Assembly: GCA_963576735.1 (NCBI GenBank)
Contig: OY755189.1
Span: forward strand, 2,418,001-2,482,000
DNA from: Bedellia somnulentella
Lineage: Eukaryota > Arthropoda > Insecta > Lepidoptera > Bedelliidae
Reading direction: 5' to 3'
DNA length: 64,000 nucleotides
Shown here: in pieces, positions 22,486-32,099 of the stretch
Layout of the letters: each line of letters opens with the position of its first letter
Numbering within the stretch: position 1 is the stretch's first letter
The notes under the pieces: generated by a model
Told to the model about the DNA's origin: nothing
What the model saw: the letters and a program-made list of their open reading frames with translations, nothing else
Databases searched by the model: none
Position numbers and translations under genes: made by a program

Positions 22486-22709
22486 AGTTGAGCCTTATCC
22501 ATCCTATATCCTTATCAATATTGAGTTTCATACTAAAAGATGTTCAGAATGATCTTTCTAAAAATCTTCTGTCTTGTTGCCTTCTATTTTTACAACATCC
22601 AAATTATGATACTATAATCCTTATAAAATTTATAAGTGTGATATAGTTGCATTACCTATACAATCCATACTTTATTATAAAATAAATAAATATCAATTTC
22701 CATACATAC

Positions 22710-22892
22710 CGTATAAACCAGCGTACTGAATCCCAAGACAGCGCCAACTGCCACATCCCACCAATGATGTCTATGATCCGTGATCCTCGTGAAGGAGGCC
22801 ACGCACGCGAATACAACACACAGCGTTTGTATCAGCGGAACTATCAACACTGAGCGGTTGCGCCAGCTGAATGCGCGCCGTTGGAGATACCA
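22710..22892 (-). CDS. LPP/PAP2 phosphatase, exon with motif 3 (last exon found)
   Basis: It has 61 codons, corresponding to residues 203-263 of the assembled fragment. It begins after a TTCCTTAG acceptor and ends at a GTATGT donor, phase 0 at both sides. It encodes WYLQRRAFSWRN, a hydrophobic helix (VLIVPLIQTLCVVFACVASF) and the third PAP2 motif: R238, H244 and D248 in TRITDHRHHWWD, followed by GAVLG. In this family the motif-3 His is the catalytic nucleophile and the Asp assists it. The usual Ser before the motif-3 Arg is Thr here. The following C-terminal exon was not located, so the protein is incomplete. Confidence 0.93.
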
Positions 22893-23269
22893 CTAAGGAA
22901 ATATGAGGCAATCAGTGATTTTGTTTGGTGTCGATAGTTAAATATTATATTAAACCAATGGTGTTACTCGTCAATGGTGTCACCCATCATGTTAGTGAAA
23001 ATGCATAGAAGTGAAAGAAAATATAAAACAGAGATACATAAAAGTTTCATGTTATTTCTCTAAACCAATTTTCTACTTAGGTTCATTGTATTGTTGTTGG
23101 ATAACCCCTGATGAATAAAAATAAAAACAATAGTGATGTATCTACATGCCGCTTACAAAATTGTAAAATATCAATTTATGGAGCTGTAGGTCTAATTGTT
23201 TCTTTAATCGTTTGTAATGTAAACGACTATTTGTTTTCATAAATAAATGAAAATAAAATAAATACTTAC

Positions 23270-23396
23270 AGCAACGAACAACCCGCAGTACACAGATAGT
23301 GAAGTGTGTCCCGACGGAAAACTGCGACTTGAGTCTATTTGAAGATATCTTGAGTACTTCGTTGACGTGCACTTGAAACTGCTCACCCATTCCGAA
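23270..23396 (-). CDS. LPP/PAP2 phosphatase, exon with motif 2
   Basis: It has 42 whole codons (residues 161-202) plus one base completing a split Gly codon. It lies between a CCTCAACAG acceptor and a GTAAGT donor. It encodes an extracellular-loop-like stretch with Cys169 and then SFPSGHTSLSVYCGLFVA, which carries motif 2 (P187 S188 G189 H190). The PSGH His is the family's acid/base residue in phosphomonoester hydrolysis. The intron to the motif-3 exon is only 377 bp. Phases agree on both sides, which supports a working splice chain. Confidence 0.95.
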
Positions 23397-23426
23397 CTGT
23401 TGAGGAGGATATAAAATTAGTTACTA

Positions 23427-23590
23427 TATGTATTCACGGCTGCAGTTCCAAGCAGCGATTTTTGAGTTAAGCTTGGTAATGAGAGTGGAAAAAGATGGTG
23501 AGAAGAGGGATTGTCGATGAGAGAAAAGACCCAGTACCCTAGTCGAATCGCATGACACTCACGGATAAAGACGGTTATTCTAAGACTAAA
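23427..23590 (-). repeat. SINE-A, old diverged copy
   Basis: Read on the minus strand it keeps scattered landmarks (ATTCACGGCTG, GAGTGGAAAAAGATGG, AATCGCATGACAC on the plus strand) between the two phosphatase exons. Identification is tentative. Confidence 0.5.
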
Positions 23591-23657
23591 ACTTCCGCTA
23601 AGGTATTTTATTGACTTTTTTTGTTCATGAAAACGTCATGTGGGGATTATGACTAAT

Positions 23658-23974
23658 AAATAAAGGAAAGAAGAAATTCGACACAGGCGGGAATCGAACA
23701 CGCGCTGGCAGCCATTGACACGGTAGCTCAATTGGCAGAGCGACGGGGGCGTAAGGCTGCCTGTCCATTTAAGCGGAGCGATGCGGCGGAGCGGAGAAAC
23801 GGACAAATATTAGCCAATAGTATTGCACAAAAAGGACACTCCTGCAGCGGAGCGGAATTTTTGTGCAATACTATTGGCTAATATTTGTCCGTTTCTCCGC
23901 TCCGCCGCATCGCTCCGCTTAAATGGACAGGCAGCCTAAACCCGAGGTCGCGGGTTCGATTCCCGCCTGTGTCG
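23658..23974 (+). repeat. tRNA-like element, family T, split by a hairpin MITE
   Basis: The tRNA-like unit begins GACACGGTAGCTCAATTGGC at 23717 and breaks after GGGGGCGTA. It resumes with ACCCGAGGTCGCGGGTTCGA and ends GTGTCG at 23974. Upstream, 23658-23699 is the reversed 3' end of the same unit (AATAAAGGAAAGAAG..., GACACAGGCGGGAATCGAAC). So this copy, like the one at 55.1 kb, has a partial inverted partner on its left. Confidence 0.88.
23754..23937. mobile_element. hairpin MITE with perfect 80-bp arms, Harbinger-like
   Basis: Bases 23754-23833 and 23858-23937 are exact reverse complements (80 of 80) around a 24-base loop. The termini read AGGCTGCCTGTCC...GGACAGGCAGCCT. If the element proper is GGCTGCC...GGCAGCC, the flanks are TAA on both sides, a 3-bp duplication typical of PIF/Harbinger elements. 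It interrupts a tRNA-like repeat. The arms carry GC-rich GCGGAGCG motifs and have no coding capacity. Confidence 0.9.
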
Positions 23975-24314
23975 AAATTTTTCTTTCCTTTATTTATTTC
24001 CACTAAGGTATGTTTATTAGAGAAGCAAAATAAAAGCTTCGATCTATAGATTAAGTTTTAAAGGCGATTTCATAGAAAGAATCTCATGACCATCGATGAC
24101 TCATTATTCAAATATATAAACCAGTTAATAAATAAAGGTTTCCAGTACATCTCAATAGCATAAATACAAACAGAAGATAAATAGGGACTATCATTATTTG
24201 CGATAGTTTCGTGTAAATATAACTCACCTTATCAAGCTTTCCTTTGGCGCGACCTTTGTGGTCTCGATGGAACAATTCTTGGATCAAATCGTATACGACA
24301 GTTCCCAGTACTAC

Positions 24315-24420
24315 TTATACTCACGCTTTAAATATTGAGGTAGGCAGATAAGTGATCGCCACTATGTACGATCCTGATAAATTTCTCTGGCTTATCTCGC
24401 TATTCATGTTACTATACTTC
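24315..24420 (-). repeat. LINE-1 3' fragment
   Basis: The plus strand reads ACTCACGC...GAGGTAGGCAG...GATCGCCACTATGTACGATC and then the reversed C-terminal coding region up to CTCTGGCTT. It abuts the exon-like stretch at 24232-24312. Confidence 0.78.
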
Positions 24421-24659
24421 TTACTTTGGACTTATGTCTTTATAAATATGATTTTACGTGTAACGTCCTACGTGGCTGTATTATGTTAACAATACCATCT
24501 AAGAACCGAGTTTCAATTCAACCACTACGTATTTATCTCTGTGGTTGAGTGAAAGCTGCTAGTAGTTAAGCAATCTCTCTCTTCCCATGTGGTTTACCAA
24601 CATATCGGGTATACATCCATTAAAGTAGATTTTAAAAATGAGACTTAAATAAAGCGTAA

Positions 24660-24750
24660 TTCCTTAGCTCTGGCTGGTAAGCCGTGCTTTTATAGCCGTG
24701 GAGGGATTTATAGTCGTGAGTATATGTACGTATGTATGTACATAAATATA
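24660..24750 (+). repeat. SINE-A, 3' end
   Basis: It contains TTCCTTAGCTCTGGCT, then a duplicated ATAGCCGTG/ATAGTCGTGAGTATATG end and a TATG tail. Confidence 0.8.
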
Positions 24751-24937
24751 GGATGGCAGTCTTTCAGTTACTTGAATGATATATCGTTAAGATGTGGTCT
24801 ACTTTAAAGATATTAATTAGGGAAATAGTAATGATTTAGGGTTCTTTAATGAGCGTGAATGATCATTGATGAGGAACCCATCGCCCATTCCTTCACTACT
24901 TCTACTTCTTCTACCATCTAGTATAAAAACTGCCTCC

Positions 24938-25235
24938 GCGGCCTAGTGGTAAACCGTTCGGCTCGCCACACGGAGCGTTATTTCACAAACCAAAATTGTT
25001 AGGTTAGTAATTTGTTTTTATGTCCAGTCTGTAAGGATACTGCAGGCTTGAATTACGTTATTATCCGATATTATATCGTTGCTAATAATTCTTTGCTTCG
25101 GAGGACAAGTCAAGCTGTCAGTTCAGGCTACTATCACGTAGTAGTCGTCTCCAACCTGCAATAGGCCAGCGAGGTGGAATCTGGCCTAATCACCTTATTC
25201 GCGGTAGGCTCGAGCCCTTTGATGGGGGCATATAT
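24938..25235 (+). repeat. SINE-C, tRNA-like head
   Basis: It begins CCGCGGCCTAGTGGTAAACC, which resembles a tRNA A-box region, and continues into a body shared with 664-850. The in-window match covers roughly the last 150 bp. Confidence 0.6.
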
Positions 25236-25290
25236 ATAGTTTATGATAAAAACAGAAATACACAAGTTACTAACTACATAAAAAACTCAC

Positions 25291-25511
25291 CCGTTGCAAG
25301 TCTTCCCGGTATCAGGCTCGCATAGAGCAAAAAAGGTAGGTCTTGGCGACCCGACCAAACATTTCAACACCTCCATCAGCGTAAGGTTGATCACCGCCCC
25401 ATATATGTAGTCCCGGTAGATCACCACGGCAGATTTGGCACAGCATATGTACTTGTTTTGCTTTATTGTGTACTCGTCTTCTTGGTAGATTGCTACTTCT
25501 GTGGCCCAGAG
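25291..25511 (-). CDS. LPP/PAP2 phosphatase, exon with motif 1
   Basis: It has 73 codons (residues 87-159) plus two bases of the split Gly160. The acceptor is TTCAACAG and the donor GTGAGT. It encodes LWATEVAIYQEDE, a helix around VVIYRDYIYGAVINLTLMEV, and the first PAP2 motif K136 with R143-P144 (KCLVGSPRP), then TFFALCEPD. In LPPs this Lys and Arg bind the substrate phosphate. The usual IGRLRPHF is LVGSPRPTF here, so the motif is kept but the usual His after it is replaced. Start phase 0 and end phase 2 fit the flanking exons. Confidence 0.95.
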
Positions 25512-25639
25512 CTGTTGAAGAAAGATTGCAGTTTTAAAAATAAGTCAAGAAGTGATATAACTTAAGTTTTTAATTATGGGTTCTAACTTATGTGATGCCA
25601 TCTGGTGTTTAGTGCATAAAGCCTATTTTATAACAGGAA

Positions 25640-25735
25640 TACTTTGAGTTTCAAAAGTGGCTGAGGATTGTAAATCCAGAACCTCTGACTGTCTCTTCAT
25701 AGAGTTTAAGCAGCAGTGAGTATATGTGAGTGTAG
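25640..25735 (+). repeat. SINE-A, degenerate 3' end
   Basis: TTTCAAAAGTGGCTGAGGAT and a CAGTGAGTATATGTGAGTG end are recognisable. The interior is diverged. Confidence 0.6.
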
Positions 25736-25739
25736 GTAT

Positions 25740-26480
25740 AGATCCGAAAATAGCTATCCTTCTAAACCTCTATTTTAATCTCGTTCTAGCCATAATACGT
25801 GTACGTGTGTAAGTGTGGCAACAAATTTATCCATATAGGAGTCATAAAGATTCAACCGTAGTATATCTTAAAACCTCAGGAAATAAAAAACAAATGAACT
25901 ATGCATTGACTTTGAACTTGATTACATCAACCCTTTCGATTAAACCGTCGTCGAAGTACTAAAATAAAATTTAATATGATTGTTATCGCATCCCGTCACA
26001 TAAACCTTCGGTAATGAGCCGTTTAAAATACGTTTATAAAGCTTTGGAATAACAACCTCATTAGCATTCAAACTCCTTGATAAAGTTCAACTTTTATCGT
26101 ATTATATATCCTTTTTGGATCAATATCCTTTAAGATTAAATGCATATTGCTTTTACCGAAACCGAACATGAATTGGGCATGTTTTTAAAATGATATGACA
26201 TACGTATGAAAATAACTTTTGTTTTATGAAGACAAGATTAAGTTTTCTTTAAAAAGGTAGGATTCCGAAGTGAGGTAAATAAAAACGCTTACTGCGCCAT
26301 TATTATTGCGACAGTAGCAAAATACCGCGTCAGGTACCTTTTCGCCAACTGAGGGCGAATGTTTAGTCTAGGTTTATAAGAATTATTTTTGTAATATAAT
26401 TTTTTGTTAGTTTAAAGACTGTGTTTTGCTATTTTTATGTTGTTTTGAGAATAAAGTATTTTCTTTCTTTCAAAGTAAAC
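25740..26480. other. intron sequence, no feature recognised
   Basis: AT-rich intron sequence. Around 26390-26470 a GAGAATAAAGTATTTTCTTTCTTTC stretch resembles the 3' end of a LINE, but it is too short to classify. Confidence 0.35.
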
Positions 26481-26608
26481 AACGGTTGGTGATGGTCTTC
26501 AGTCACATCACCCAACGATCACCTAAAAAACCCCAAAATTATAATACGCGCTTACGACACCCGCGAGTAGAAATGTGTAGTGATATTCTAAGCCGACACT
26601 AGACAGCA
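26481..26608 (-). repeat. SINE-A, 5' half
   Basis: The plus strand reads AACGGTTGGTGATGG...ATTCTAAGCCGACACTAGAC. It carries only the 5' half and no tail. Confidence 0.78.
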
Positions 26609-26856
26609 AACAGTTGTCAACAAAATGATAATAATCTATATTCAATAAAGTGGAATGAAGATGAAAACACAATGAACATTAACTCATTACATTTTCCATA
26701 AAAATACATCATTTAGCATAAATCACACGGTCAATGGAACAAAATAAACACATATTGCTCGGACATACCCGGTAATATTGTATTCTATTAGCAATAACGA
26801 CGCAAATTTTCCATGCCACTAAGTTTTACGACATCACTATATTAAGTGTATATATG

Positions 26857-27087
26857 CTGTGTAGTGTCGGCTTAAAATAGCACTACCCCATTACTTACGG
26901 TGGGTGTAATTGGGGGCTTTTAAGGGACTTTTGGGTGCTGCGGTTGGAGACCCATCACCAACAACCTTTATTTTACCATCTTTTCCCCACACAACTTTCC
27001 AAAAGTGACTGAGGAATTTCTAATTCCTTAGCTCTGGCTACCCCTTCTAGGGATTTATAGCCGTGAGTATATGTATGTATGTATGTC
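26857..27087 (+). repeat. SINE-A, full length
   Basis: This is a complete copy with a small deletion in the GTAAGAGGCGACTAACGG block. It ends in a TATG tail. Confidence 0.93.
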
Positions 27088-27104
27088 TTCTCTCAACAAA
27101 ACAC

Positions 27105-27200
27105 CTTCCGAATCCGAAGTAAACTTAGTATTAAGTTGAATTTTGACGTTCAAAAAACAAAGATTTATCTTTTTACTTTGAAATAAATGATTATTTTATT
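27105..27200 (+). repeat. LINE 3' end fragment (repeat G-like)
   Basis: CACCTTCCGAATCCGAAGT, TTTTGACGTTCAAAAAAC and TTTGAAATAAATGATT are consistent with a short, diverged LINE 3' end related to the blocks at 15.5 and 44.3 kb. Confidence 0.55.
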
Positions 27201-27361
27201 TTATGTATGTGTATATATGATCACGACTAAAATCTTGAAAAGATATAGCCAGATTTTCAGAAATAGCGGGTATTTATTTGAAATCTCTTTATTATATAAA
27301 ATAAGGATTTTAATTATGTTTTTAAATTACTTGTCTTTTTAATAAATGACTTATTAGAGAC

Positions 27362-27450
27362 GACGTCTGTGGCTCAGTGGAAGGTGACGACTAGTTTCTC
27401 GGCCCAGAGGTGGCGAGTTAGAATCCCACTAACTGCCACTGCTTAGGCTT
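27362..27450 (+). repeat. tRNA-like SINE head, degenerate
   Basis: GTGGCTCAGTGG resembles a pol III A-box and GAGTTAGAATCCC a B-box, about 50 bp apart. The stems do not form a tRNA. It is probably a SINE head. Confidence 0.4.
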
Positions 27451-28138
27451 TATTTGTAAGTGTATTATATGTATAGAACTAAATATATCGCTGAGTTAGT
27501 ATCCCATGCCGCAAGTCATTTAAATGCACTTAATATTCAGGATATTCAACTTCTGTTCCTGGAATATATGTCGCGAATGTAGGCAAATTGTTTCGAAAGG
27601 TACCGAGTGAAATTTAACATGTATCCAGTAAACACAATAGGCCAATAACTTCCAACAAAATACGTTTCTGTAAAGTTAAACAAACGCAAAAACCATAATA
27701 AACATAGCTTTCGTATTTCGCTATTACGGGTGAAAGCTAAAGGCAATATAAATAAAATAGAAATAACCACTCATTGTACGCAAAGAGGCTTTATTTATCT
27801 ACGTCATAGTGAGGCTAACGACATCTGGACAAGGAATCTAGATCTTTAACTTAGTATTTGATACTTACAAATGCTTTGATTGTACTTTAGCCGAGAACCT
27901 AAGCACAAATTTCTATAAAGCGGAATCCAGAAACTCTATGATACCATGAATTGATCTAACAATTGTATATATTTTAGGCAAATATATAAACATATTAGTA
28001 GCAATGTATTATGTACTTATGGTTATAATCCCATAAATTAATATCTCGAAAGAAATATGAAATGAACAGTACATACTTGCCCGGGCTAACGATTTCATAA
28101 TAGTTTAAACATAGACAGAAGTTAAAAAAGAAACTACG

Positions 28139-28275
28139 TTATATTGTTATTGTTAGAGGCATAAAAAAAGATTAAAGAATACCAAGTTCTTTTCATACGA
28201 ATGGACAAAAGAAACGAATAATTAATAATAATTATAAAATCGTTAAGAGCACATCTAAATAATCTAGCTTTTAAT
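28139..28275 (-). repeat. repeat F, copy 1
   Basis: In reverse orientation it matches 57287-57412. Shared landmarks are TTAACGAT/TTAATGAT, AATTAT.TATTAATTA, TTTGTCC, TATGAA and ACTTGGTATTCTTTA. It is probably part of a LINE 3' region, but no coding portion is visible. Confidence 0.65.
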
Positions 28276-28496
28276 ACTCTAAAATTTACTTTTACGTAAG
28301 AGGTAGGGCAAGCAACAATGAGTAACAAACAATGATGATGGTATGATATATATGGTAGCATTTTAAACTCCGATGTTTTATTTTTTACTTTCATTAAGTT
28401 ACCATTTGCTATCAAAGTCGTCAAATTTTTAATTATCATTTGAAGTCGTTATTTCTGATTAAAATGTTGTGTGTGCATTTGGATTGTGTGCACAAT

Positions 28497-29456
28497 TTTA
28501 TTTATTTATTTATTTATTATTTATTATATAAGGATCATCAACAGCAACACATATTATATAGTAAGTTGAAACAGTACAGTAAATAAGGCCAATAACAGAT
28601 GATCACAAGTTAAAACAAGATAGACACACAGTTAATTCAAAAGAAAAAAAAAATAAACTAAACTATCTAAAGACATAATAAGTAATAACAGAAAAAGAAA
28701 AAAAATATATATATGTAAAAATGCTAAACAATTGAGAAAAGAATAAAATTTAATATTATTGATAATTGATGATACTTGAATGATAATGTGTGTGGTGTGT
28801 GTAATGTGTGTTATGATGTGTGAGTGTGTATATGAAAGTGTGAGTGTATGTATGTGAATGTGATTGTATTAATATGCATAAACGTTATATAATAGTAAAA
28901 CCTTATTTAAATAAAAATATTTAAATAAATAATATGACATAGAAATGGTTAAATCTACCTAAACAACTATAGCGTCTAGAACGAGGCGTTTGAAAATAGA
29001 CTTATAGACTATGTGCAAACGGATCGAGGGAATAAAAATGTTTGTTGTACTCATCTAAAATTCGTTGAATGGGCGCGTTATGAGCATAGTTGGTTCTAGC
29101 AAAAGGTAGGTGAAACAATTTTCTAAAAGTATGGCGAGTTCTGAGCGCAGGCGTGTTTAGTCCAATTTGGGAAACTACGTTGGGACAATCCATCCGACCA
29201 CTCAAAACATCATGCAGAACTAACATGTCTAAAAGAATGCGGCGCTGGTCAAGTTGTAATATTTTGTGATGTTTGCATGACGTTTCGTAGGTGCAGTCCC
29301 ATCGTTTAGTTCTGAAGTCCAAGTGACGTATAAATATGCGCTGTATCGACTCAATCATTTGAATATACTTTAGATAATGCGGGGACCAAATAGAAGAAGC
29401 GAATTCTAGAACACTACGTACATATGCGTTATATCCAAAAAAGCTAAACACGGGCT
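28497..29456 (-). pseudogene. Jockey/CR1-type LINE remnant, C-terminal ORF and 3' UTR
   Basis: The minus-strand open frame at 29002-29451 (149 codons) carries the region after the reverse transcriptase of Jockey/CR1-type LINEs. It shows YVRSVLEFASSIWSPHYLKY, IESIQR.FIRHLDFR, then QRRILLDMLVLHDVLSG and a TNYAHNAPIQRI stretch near the end. Downstream is an AT-rich 3' UTR ending in an AAAT-rich tail (TTTATTTATTTATT on the plus strand). The polymerase core is missing, so this is a 5'-truncated, inactive copy inside the phosphatase intron. Clade is inferred from the C-terminal pattern only. Confidence 0.8.
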
Positions 29457-29762
29457 TAGGTAAGCAAAGGAAAGTCTTTCAACCCAAGCATTTGACATGA
29501 GGGAAGGGATAGTGATAAAAAGGCAGATTTGATATAACTTTGCTTAATTGTGTCTAACTTTTGTATCAACTTAGCGTAATGTACAACTATTTAGTCCTTA
29601 ATTAATTAATAGGGAATAATCTGTCGTATTTTTTTAAAATTCTACTGAGGTTTATGTTTGATTTTTTATAGTACTATAAACACACATTAATACACAAAGT
29701 TTTGAAAAATAATATTGATTAAAGTAAAACAAATTACTAATAAATAAAGGAAAGAAAAATTT

Positions 29763-29836
29763 CGACACAGGCGGGATTTGAACCCGCGACCTCGGGTATA
29801 CGCCCCCGTCGCTCTTGCCAATTGAGCTACCGTGTC
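29763..29836 (-). repeat. tRNA-like element, family T
   Basis: On the minus strand it runs GACACGGTAGCTCAATTGGC to GTGTCG, with one extra base in the D-arm region. Flanks are AAATTTTTCTTTCCTTTATT on the 3' side and AATAAAGGATAGAAGAATAT on the 5' side. Those flanks are roughly complementary to each other and could be terminal inverted repeats. Confidence 0.8.
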
Positions 29837-30555
29837 AATGGCTGCCAGCGCGATATTCTTCTATCCTTTATTTCTTTTACACGTTTTAGTAGTGTTTATT
29901 ATGTAAAACAAATTATATCAAAATAATAAAAACAGTTCTTGGTTTTTCGAAAGTTAAAAGGAATTAACCAGAATATTCTCGTTTACTTTTACACCGGAGT
30001 CAGAAGGAATATATTGTTGGTGGAAGAACCTCTTATATTTCCTTAAGACATTACTTTTAAGTCTAGCAAGTTGGTATTTTTGACAATATCATACATACTA
30101 AACTAACATCACCAAAAAAGGAAATGCGCTCACGCATAAAGACATCAAAATATCAATGAAACGATTATTCCGAGAAGCAATAACCCACTGATTTTTACTC
30201 ATTGTTCCAACTCGAAACAATAGCACAATCGAGTAAGTTACTAATTACGATGAAAAACGAGTTTTCATGCGATATACGAGTAATTCGATTACTTGTCGAG
30301 AGTACGTCAAAGCAAACCTAAACATAAAGATATGGCTTAACTTTACCGTCCTGTGCTTTTATTGTTTCCTAGTACGTTAATTTAGCGTGCGGTCGTGAAG
30401 ATGTGAGCAGAAGTACAATTAAAGTCTCGGATTTGAAATGGTTGGCAAAACATAACTCTATAAACTGTCGCTATATAAATAAAGAAGTGTATCGGCCTAG
30501 CTTCGCATGGATAGTGTAATTTTTCAAATATCTTTGGTTTCATAAAGTTACTTAC

Positions 30556-30655
30556 GAAATTTTGTGTATGATCAATATCCCCACTGTACGGCAGAATGAG
30601 AGCTGGATCGTTGCAGGTGAACCCGAACTGATTGCTCGGTATCACTTCATACATT
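30556..30655 (-). pseudogene. duplicate of phosphatase second exon, copy C
   Basis: The minus strand reads YEVIPSNQFGFTCNDPALIL, then PYSGDIDHTQNF up to a GTAAGT donor-like site. It matches the working exon at 31135-31289 over its middle (VIPSKQFGFTCNDPALSLPY). The 5' part and acceptor are replaced by a SINE-A fragment, and the sequence after PYSGD diverges. The frame is open over the visible part, but the missing acceptor argues against splicing. Confidence 0.75.
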
Positions 30656-30765
30656 CCCGTGGGTGTTTCCATAGAGTCGACTAAGGGTATTGGGCTGAAG
30701 CTTTGGCTACCCCTTCTAGGGATTTATAGCCCTGACTATATGGATGTATGTATATATTTTCAAAC
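30653..30765 (+). repeat. SINE-A fragment joined to exon copy C
   Basis: It starts TTCCCGTGGGTG and runs with a large internal deletion to TTTATAGCCCTGACTATATG and a TATG-like tail. The 5' junction with exon sequence is the same as in the next unit. Confidence 0.85.
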
Positions 30766-30773
30766 CGTACTTA

Positions 30774-30896
30774 CAACGATAAAAGCCATACGCTAATGGC
30801 CAAAGTGGTAGCAGAGACGGTATTCCCAGTATGGGGTAGACTGAGAGCTGGATCGTTACAGGTGAACCCGAACTGCTTACTCGGTATCACTTCATA
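30774..30896 (-). pseudogene. duplicate of phosphatase second exon, copy B (frameshifted)
   Basis: The minus strand reads YEVIPSKQFGFTCNDPALSL, then PHTGNTVSATTLAIS, very close to the working exon. Relative to it, seven bases are lost between the ALAIS-like codons and the donor. That shifts the frame so the exon can no longer join the next one in phase. The acceptor side is replaced by SINE-A sequence. A GTAAGTAC donor-like site remains. Confidence 0.85.
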
Positions 30897-31110
30897 TCTT
30901 CCCATGGGTATTCGTTAGAGGCGACTAAGGGTATTGGGACTTTTTAAATGATTTTCTGGGGATGCGGTTAGAGACCCATCACCGACAACCTTTTTTTACA
31001 ATCTTTTCCTTACTTTACTTCCAAAGGTTTCTGTGAAATTTCCTATTCTGAAGTTCTGGCTACCCATCCTAGGGATTTATAACCTTGAGGATATGTGTGT
31101 ATGTATGTAT
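30895..31110 (+). repeat. SINE-A fragment joined to exon copy B
   Basis: It starts TTCCCATGGGTA, at the same point of the SINE as the copy at 30653. It continues through the GGGGATGCGGTTAGAGACCC block and ends AACCTTGAGGATATGTGTG with a TATG-like tail. Confidence 0.85.
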
Positions 31111-31134
31111 ATATTTTTTAAAAATAGTACTTAC

Positions 31135-31289
31135 AACAATAAAAGGTGCCACTATAACGCTAATGGCCAAAGTGGTAGTAGAGACGGTATCCCCAGTGTA
31201 TGGCAGACTGAGAGCTGGATCGTTGCAGGTGAACCCGAACTGCTTGCTCGGAATCACTCCTAGCTCCAGCAGAAGACATAGGGATGCCA
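31135..31289 (-). CDS. LPP/PAP2 phosphatase, second visible exon
   Basis: It has 51 whole codons (residues 36-86) preceded by two bases of split codon 35. It lies between a TTTGTCCCCAG acceptor and a GTAAGT donor. It finishes the first membrane segment (ASLCLLLELGVI) and gives the loop PSKQFGFTCNDPALSLPYTG, the equivalent of the RGFYCND..I.YP loop conserved in LPPs. It then starts the next helix (TTTLAISVIVAPFIV). End phase 0 fits the motif-1 exon. It is the only one of three tandem exon copies with an acceptor, a donor and a correct phase. Confidence 0.93.
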
Positions 31290-31299
31290 CTGGGGACAA

Positions 31300-31725
31300 A
31301 AATAAATATTTTATTATCTTTGGTTCTTACTGAAAATTTACACATTTACCACTAGCTAATTAGGTGCTAACGTTGAAGTACGATTAGAAAACATAAAGGC
31401 GATGGTAGTGTGAATAAAATATGATCATGGTATGTATAATCACTGAGTAATATTATCTCCTAAAAATGTATGGGTTTCGGAATAAATGAGATATACCAAA
31501 TTTAATAATGGTTAATTAAACAACGATTTAGATCCCGTACTCACATAATGTGAAAAAATTCGGAAGATTTAGAATAGCGTTATTTAAAGTAAAATTTATG
31601 GTTCATATAAAGATATTGTAGGCCCAAAATATACTGGTCTTGCTCTGCTTTTAAATAACACTAAAAGTTTACAAAATACATTTTAATCTTTACTATTAGG
31701 CAAAACTATGAAGAGAAGATATTAA
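31300..31725. other. intron sequence, no feature recognised
   Basis: AT-rich sequence of the large first visible intron of the phosphatase gene. Confidence 0.4.
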
Positions 31726-31727
31726 TA

Positions 31728-32094
31728 AAACATAAACATAAGCATAAACGTTCACGCCGCATATCCCAGAAGGGGTTGGCAGAGGTACTAATACTTCTGA
31801 ACATCACGTGAATTTGTCATCTGGTGTTCAGAGTACCCACGTTTTGCATGGACAGTGTACTCACGTGATAGGGGGCAGGCCTATCGCCGTTTTGTACGAA
31901 TACACTGTCACATGACTAAGTATAACTCAGCCATGTGGGTTTCCTCACGATGTTTTCCCTCACCGTTAACAACCATGATAAATTAACCACACATATGTCT
32001 TTAGAAAAGACAAATTGGTGTAGGCCCCGACCCGGGATTTGAACACTAGTTGCTTGCACGTTAACCGAGTGTTCTACCCACTGGGCTATCACGG
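31728..32094 (-). repeat. SINE-B, full length (subfamily 1)
   Basis: This is a complete minus-strand copy, with tail (ACATAAGCATAAACG on the plus strand), body and tRNA-like head ending GGGCTATCACGGC. Confidence 0.95.
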
Positions 32095-32099
32095 CTGTC

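Noticed and set aside
28134..28439. 101-codon minus-strand frame
   Set aside because: Its second half lies in repeat F, whose other copy at 57.3 kb gives a similar chance frame.
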